DNA of 64,000 bases, taken from positions 1,798,001 to 1,862,000 of the forward strand of contig JAQFWX010000005.1 in NCBI GenBank assembly GCA_027605045.1, in the 5' to 3' direction. The stretch is from Phallus indusiatus. Taxonomy: Eukaryota > Basidiomycota > Agaricomycetes > Phallales > Phallaceae. The translations under genes and the position numbers were made by a program. Under the pieces are notes generated by a model. That model was not told the DNA's origin and did not search any database. It was given only the letters and a program-made list of their open reading frames with translations. Below are positions 58,609-64,000 of the stretch, in pieces; the first letter of the stretch is position 1; every line of letters starts with the position of its first letter.

Positions 58609-59437
58609 TAGTGTCAGAGTACGAGGCCACCAATTAGGCTGGGTATTTGTAGTCACTGCGCTCCATCGTCGTGTGATCACAACTGCCGGATAAATGGAAG
58701 AGCGGCGCCGGGATAAGAAGAAAAGAAATCTTATGAGAGAACTTGTTTTTTCGGCACGAAGAAGCTGCTATTGCAAACTTTAAGTGTGTGAGTATTATGA
58801 CTGAAACGCTCTCATAACTGTTTCGGCAGCATGGAATCCGGATTTGCTGTGGGTTCAATGGCGCAAATCTCTGGGAAAATGGTAAGGTGAACTACCAGAT
58901 TAGTCGCATGATTTACACATTAAACGATTTTGGTTTAATTAGATTGAGAATGTGACATACCTGCATTCTTCACCGGTAAGCCTGAGACCCTCGATGAATA
59001 TGTAGGCCGTGCTTCATCAAGCTTTCATCGCACCCATACCAACAACTTGAATCAGACAAGAATATTTCCTTTCTTAGACGATTCCAAAGTGACGGCGCCC
59101 TTGTTTGTGTTTTTTCTTGCTAAACCAGACACGAAAATGTTAGGTACCAGTCTGCGTACATAGTGAGTGATGCATGAAGACTGCCGACGCCTGTATTTGA
59201 AACTCCGACAAAAAACCCCGGCCGAGTGCATGAGGTACCGGTATTTTCCGAATGACTCTTACAATGGAATGCTCAGAAGGTTGAATAGCTTTTGGAAATA
59301 TTGTATGTTTCATGTTAGAATCTAAATCAATCATATACTATATTATCGTTTCTTATGTAATTATTAGGAGACACGCTTGTTATTAATACCTTTACCAGTT
59401 ATGAGTTGTGCATTGCATCCTACTAATGAGTACTAAC
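58609..59437. other. Intergenic, no gene seen
   Basis: It contains the promoter side of dioxygenase copy 2 and the 3' flank of the second F-box gene. Only short chance frames are present. Confidence 0.45.
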
Positions 59438-61087
59438 CTACGATGAGATCGCGACATTAGATATATGCGAGTCTTCTAGTTCAAACACGACGTTCCTTTC
59501 TTGTAAAGTCCTTTGCATAACCTCAAATGGGAGCCTCGCAGAAAAAACCACATTGGTAAATTTCAAAAACCGAACTTCGGCACTCAAAACGATACTGAGA
59601 ATGGCGTCAACAGAGGATACTTGATGATTCATCAAAATGAGTTTGTTGAGCTTTAATCCTGCTGGGAGACGGCTGAGAACGAGACTCATATCAGGCATGG
59701 AATCGAGATAGAGAGTTTCGAGATGGGGAAACAAGCTGGGTAAGCTAGCAACCCATGGGAGAAACAAAGCTGAGGAATCTAACGATAGGCATGTTATTCC
59801 AGGCATTGCGCGTACTAGATTTTGCGTTGTATGTAAACAATGAAGAGAATCTCCCCGCGTTTTAGGAAAAGAACCCGAAGCTTTGAAAGGGAAATTTGAA
59901 TTCCGTAGATCGGCAGGGCGACTAGTAAAAAATCCGGAGGCAACTTGAAATGTACAATCCGTTTTGACGCTTACATGTAGGAATCGATGGCTTGCAAAAT
60001 TGGAGAATAACCCAGATGGTATTGCCTCAAAAATGTCGCGCGTGGTCGTGTCTGTGTCTGGAACGCTGCGACGATGACGGTTATCATATAGCAGGAAGAA
60101 CTCGCACAAAGCTGTGCCACTTCGTATGCGATTTGAAAGCGCTCGGTAATAAACATAGCTAGACACGTCCCACGATTGCAGTTGCAGTTGTTTGAGTTTA
60201 GGGAGAATCGTTCTTGATTGCATCGGTACCTCGTCTAACTTGTCTATTTTCCCTTTTCCTACATCATCAAAAATGAGTTCCAGCTTGCAAAGGAGAGGGC
60301 AGTTTGAGAGAAATTTCAAAAAACAAGACACAGGAGGTGGGTCTTTTGGAAACCAAAACCGAAAACGTGTTAGGACGGTGCACGATATTTTAAGCCACGG
60401 CAACCCCACAGCATAAAGTCTAAGTTCTTCAAGGCGTGAAAACTCGATTCTCATTAAGTCGGTTAAAAGTTTTGGTCGCATTACTGTAAAACCGCAGATA
60501 TCCAGCTGTCGCGGCTGAAAAGGCGGCACGTCGGGGTTACGCAGAATATGTCGAATCTGATTGAACTGCGAAGGCGAAAGATGTAAGGTCAACGAGGACA
60601 AGCGCGAGATGTAACTGGGATCCCTTAAACGAATAGGCTTTTCCCGCTTTCCACGTGAAGTCCGTACCGAAATCATGTCAGAGTCGCAATCCGAAGGCCA
60701 AGAGAGGTTGAGAGGTACATTTTTGGACCGGGTGAGGCATAAATTTAGAAGTTTGACTGGAAAATTGAGATCTAAGAATCTCCACAAAATAGGCCATCCC
60801 AACGCAGAGTTTCTCCAATGACGACACACATGAGAAATAGTCAAGGCAGTTTGTAGAGGTGTGGGGGATTCATCTACCGTCGACACGAAAATATAATAGA
60901 GTATGTCTTTGTTTACTTTATTGACAGCGACCTTGGAGTTGTGATCTTGCTTTGCAGTGTACCTAGTTGCATATGTTCTTGTCAATAGCGGATTAGTGAT
61001 AGATTTAGCGATAATATTTACCCGATATCTGTCGGCTTCCAAATCATTGATGAATATGCCATGTGATGAAAAGGTCAGCTTGTGCAA
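59438..61087 (-). CDS. F-box/LRR-like protein (549 aa, single exon)
   Basis: One uninterrupted frame runs from ATG at 61,087 to the stop at 59,438. The F-box lies at about 55-105 (VNKVNKDILYYIFVSTVDES, then ISHVCRHWRNSALGWPILWR). The remainder is a leucine-rich, irregular repeat region (SSLTLHLSPSQFNQIRHILR, FPHLETLYLD, LPAGLKLNKLIL). The first 50 residues lack the coiled coil seen in the paralogue at 48378-50053, so the true start may be further inside or in an upstream exon. These proteins select substrates for SCF ubiquitin ligases. The gene is intact and provides the reference that exposes the frameshift in its paralogue. Confidence 0.82.
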   Translation of the reverse strand: MHKLTFSSHGIFINDLEADRYRVNIIAKSITNPLLTRTYATRYTAKQDHNSKVAVNKVNKDILYYIFVSTVDESPTPLQTALTISHVCRHWRNSALGWPILWRFLDLNFPVKLLNLCLTRSKNVPLNLSWPSDCDSDMISVRTSRGKREKPIRLRDPSYISRLSSLTLHLSPSQFNQIRHILRNPDVPPFQPRQLDICGFTVMRPKLLTDLMRIEFSRLEELRLYAVGLPWLKISCTVLTRFRFWFPKDPPPVSCFLKFLSNCPLLCKLELIFDDVGKGKIDKLDEVPMQSRTILPKLKQLQLQSWDVSSYVYYRALSNRIRSGTALCEFFLLYDNRHRRSVPDTDTTTRDIFEAIPSGLFSNFASHRFLHVSVKTDCTFQVASGFFTSRPADLRNSNFPFKASGSFPKTRGDSLHCLHTTQNLVRAMPGITCLSLDSSALFLPWVASLPSLFPHLETLYLDSMPDMSLVLSRLPAGLKLNKLILMNHQVSSVDAILSIVLSAEVRFLKFTNVVFSARLPFEVMQRTLQERNVVFELEDSHISNVAISS

Positions 61088-62577
61088 AGGGGCCCTACAT
61101 CAGTGGAGAGCATTATATAGTGATTTCAAGTGGACAGCGGACCGCATGTCAACCCAAATTCGGGTTTTCGGACTGAAATTGGACGGACCTGGACAAATGG
61201 AAAGAGTACGTTAGTTTGACACGGGACTTGAGCTTGAGGACTTGGTGTGACTCAGAGGTCGGTAAATCCAACCATAAAAACAAAGGTCCCTGAATGAGGT
61301 GTATAAGAACCTTATAACTCTATGATATCTAGAGGATTTGAGACCCACTAGTTCATCGACATGGTTTCGAATTTTTCACATCGAGCTTTGATTCGTTGTC
61401 GTCTAATGATAAATAGAATGTCACGTCTGTGTATCTTGCGGGTTGTAGCCCAATATTGTCCAAGGCCGAGCGAACAAAATAATGTTTCTATCATCGAGGT
61501 TGAAAACCGCTTTCTGGGCGTATTGTTCCGCTTTTGATGCCGCGTTCGATATTCCAGCACGCCAACCATGCAAGAACCGGCAAGGAAGAAGACACGAATG
61601 CTACGCTGATTTCAAACGGGATGTGCTGTATCCTAAACTTTCATTGAAATCGCGTTAAAGTCTGATCGGTTGGCTGAGACGAAGGTAAAAAAGCAGGTGG
61701 AGCAGATTCTGATTGTTGGGATTGAAAGTAAAAGGTTCCACGCTGTTAAGGTTGCATTTTGCGTTTATAGCCGAAGCCTGAGTGCTTAGGAATTGGGCTT
61801 GTCATTCACATTGAACGATAACAAGAAGACAGTGGACAATAATCCGAAGGATACAAGGTCCGTATCTATCATTCCCAAAGCACAAATAGGTTGGAACAAG
61901 TGAATTCGCAGCGGACGTGAAATCGATCATACGTGTAAGCGTAGTAAACGGAGTGTCTATACCAACTGTGACGTTTGTTTCAAAGGTTGTAAAACCTCAG
62001 GCCTCAGGTAGTCTCCTCATGACATCCTGTGCCCGTCGAGTTTATCGCTCAAAAACGGTTCCAAGCATGAATCCCAAAGCTTCAGACGTAATAACTAGCA
62101 CCAAAAATCAGCATATTTATAAAACATGGTTTTCTTACAGGAATAATGAGGCATTTAAAATACACTTACTCGTCCAAAGCACATGATTTCCATAGCTTAA
62201 AGCTTGGACCAAAAGCGAGATTTCCGGCGCTTGGAGTTGAAGCTCCGACAAAAAATATCGAGCCGATTTTTGGCCGATTTCCTCTCCCAAATTTTAGGGG
62301 TCGGCACCCCACCCACAATATCAACGATTAACGCTGCACGAAGCGACTCGCAAGTACAACATATTTCGCTTTATGAATGATTAGTAGCCGAAAAGTTAAG
62401 TGTCGAATTTCGGGATGATATCGTGAGAATGCAAATAGATTGTTATATAATTTATAGCCATTTCTCAGTTTACTTGGGGGGACTCGCTTGTTATGTTTGC
62501 CCGTGGGCAAAGTTTCAACCCATCTCTCTGACTGCCGCTACTTTCGAAAGAAATCAACCCCTCTCAGACACGCTAAA
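61088..62577. other. Intergenic about 1.5 kb, no supported gene
   Basis: It holds the divergent promoters of the second F-box gene and the last oxygenase gene. Short frames at 61,348-61,569 and 61,917-62,186 have no recognisable content. Confidence 0.4.
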
Positions 62578-64000
62578 ATGACCGAAATGATAAGACCTGC
62601 TGCTACCGAGGAAGATAAAGCAATTTTCGACCACCTGCTTCAAAAAATATCAGCCGTTGATTCTTATTTCTGTTGTGGTGGAACTCTCGAACTAAGTGAC
62701 AGACCTTTAAATCTGTACTACAAGTCCGATACGACTGGTAAAAGCAGCTGGTAATGAGCTCAACTTCTTGATATCTATCTTTTCAAATGAGGTCAATTAT
62801 TTAGGCTCGATATTCACAAGCTTTTTGAACAATCAGAACAAGACCGCCAGACTGAAATAAACAATCTACTCGAAGCGTGTGTGCCTGCTCCCCACGGAAG
62901 AGGGGACAAGACTGTGCTTGATGAATCTTATCGACTCGCTCGGGAGCTCCGTTCAAATGAATTTGCTCTTGGCATAGATCTTTTAGGTGAAATCGGTACC
63001 GAGATTTTGCCAACCATTAGCACGTTGACTGCTGGAAGGTCGATTCTCGCTGCAAAAGATCACGATTGCAACAGTGTCCGAAATCTCACCATGGTCCCGC
63101 GTTTGTACAAACTCAATGCGTATTCGAAGAATGGTTTCTTCAAACCTCATAAAGATACACCGAAAGGAACTGACCATGTTGGTACACTAATGATTGCTCT
63201 TCCAATTGCTCATGAAGGAGGTGCATTGCGAGTTAATCACGGTGGAAACGAAATCGTCTTTGACTGGCACAAAAAATGCTCCGAACGTTTCAAACGGGTT
63301 CAAGAGGATGATAACAAGCTGAAGATCTCGCTCCCCTGGGCATTTCTTTTTTCCGATGTTGAACACGAAGTTCTGCCCGTGGAATCAGGAACGCGCGTCA
63401 CTATCGCATACGACATCTTCTCTTCCACGAGTGAGCCGCTGGCAGGGGACATGGGGCTGCCCGTGACTAACGTGGACGGAACGACGACCTCATTGTACAA
63501 TGACTTCGTGGCAGCATTGCGCAATCCTTTGTTCCTCACCAAAGGCGCTCAAGTGGCTATCGCGCTTTCACATTCATATCCCATGCCTCGCAAGAAACTT
63601 AAGCTAACAAATGAAAGGTTTGTAGCATACTTAAAAGGCGTCGATGCAATCGTATATCGTGCGATGAAGGCGGCGGGATTTGATGTTTCTGTGAAGGCTG
63701 TTATGGAGCGAGAACTTGATCTCCATGAAAAGCCTTACTCGTCTGCAAGTATTCCACAAGATGGTTACGGCCCTTTGGTAGATGGATCACTCGAGGACAA
63801 AATGTTGAAAGACCATGGCCAGTACATTTATCAGACGTTTCTTGTCACGTCTGATACTTTCACGTTCATACACAATGAAGATTTGCCTGTAGGCTCTGAC
63901 CCTGCCACGACGTTCGACGACCGTGAAGATGAAGGCTTTAAGTATGTTGTTGAGGAAGAGTATAATGCTTGGCCAAGTCCCCAGCTGATGTGTAAGCTAT
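62578..64000 (+). CDS. 2OG-Fe(II) oxygenase, prolyl-4-hydroxylase-like fold (partial, runs off the end)
   Basis: Exon 1 is 62578-62750, and a 54-nt intron leads to exon 2 from 62,805, which stays open to the window end (about 455 residues visible). The iron-binding HxD is in GFFKPHKDTPKG, and the distal His in FSDVEHEVLPV is followed by an Arg in TRVTIAYD. The family resembles PF13640-type oxygenases widespread in basidiomycetes, different from the IPNS-like pair to its left. The reaction is unknown. The visible C-terminal part (after SHSYPMPRKKL) is a long extension typical of these fungal proteins. The stop and any later exons lie outside the window. Confidence 0.85.

Overview
The window looks like nuclear DNA of a mushroom-forming basidiomycete (Agaricomycete). 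The genes are broken by many 49-60 nt GT-AG introns. The families are typical of that group: DUF6535 membrane proteins, F-box/LRR-like proteins, a fungal class I sesquiterpene synthase, a YUCCA-like flavin monooxygenase, XPG-I 'PIN-like' nucleases, and Crypton, CACTA-like and LINE transposons. I saw no bacterial or viral features, no tRNA and no rRNA. The species cannot be named from the sequence. All exon models below were built by hand from splice signals and reading-frame continuity.

Left part (1-15.5 kb). A repeat-poor start is followed by an intact, eight-exon Crypton-type tyrosine recombinase gene (2202-5247). Next come about 3 kb with no convincing gene, then two adjacent gene relics (a Mub1/SamB-like piece and a striatin relic, 8.3-10.4 kb). 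An intact XPG-I/GEN1-like nuclease (minus strand, 11.5-13.3 kb) and an intact six-exon short-chain dehydrogenase (13958-15092) complete this part.

Central part (15.5-41.7 kb). This is a tandem array of three copies of a segmental unit. Each full unit carries, in order, a DUF6535 membrane-protein gene, a decayed GH47 mannosidase, a decayed ICMT-like methyltransferase on the opposite strand, and unrecognised sequence. The third unit is cut off just after its DUF6535 gene. Gene starts lie 9,663 and 11,160 bp apart. Subtracting a 1,191-bp CACTA-like element from unit 1 and a roughly 2.65-kb LINE insertion from unit 2 brings both spacings to about 8.5 kb. The CACTA-like element sits inside the coding exon of DUF6535 copy 1. 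Its termini supply GT and AG at positions where removal would restore the reading frame, so it is a candidate transposon-derived intron.

Right part (41.7-64 kb). Two MITE-like elements lie near the array end. An intact FMO follows (42981-45473), then a disordered Pro/Gln-rich nuclear-type protein, an F-box gene with a one-base frameshift, a sesquiterpene synthase (50949-52143), two paralogous 2OG-Fe(II) dioxygenases (53588-55140 and 57013-58608, the second with a damaged splice donor), a second F-box gene, and the start of a different 2OG-Fe(II) oxygenase that runs off the window. Terpene synthase, two dioxygenases and FMO within about 16 kb suggest a small terpenoid biosynthetic neighbourhood. 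That grouping is inference.
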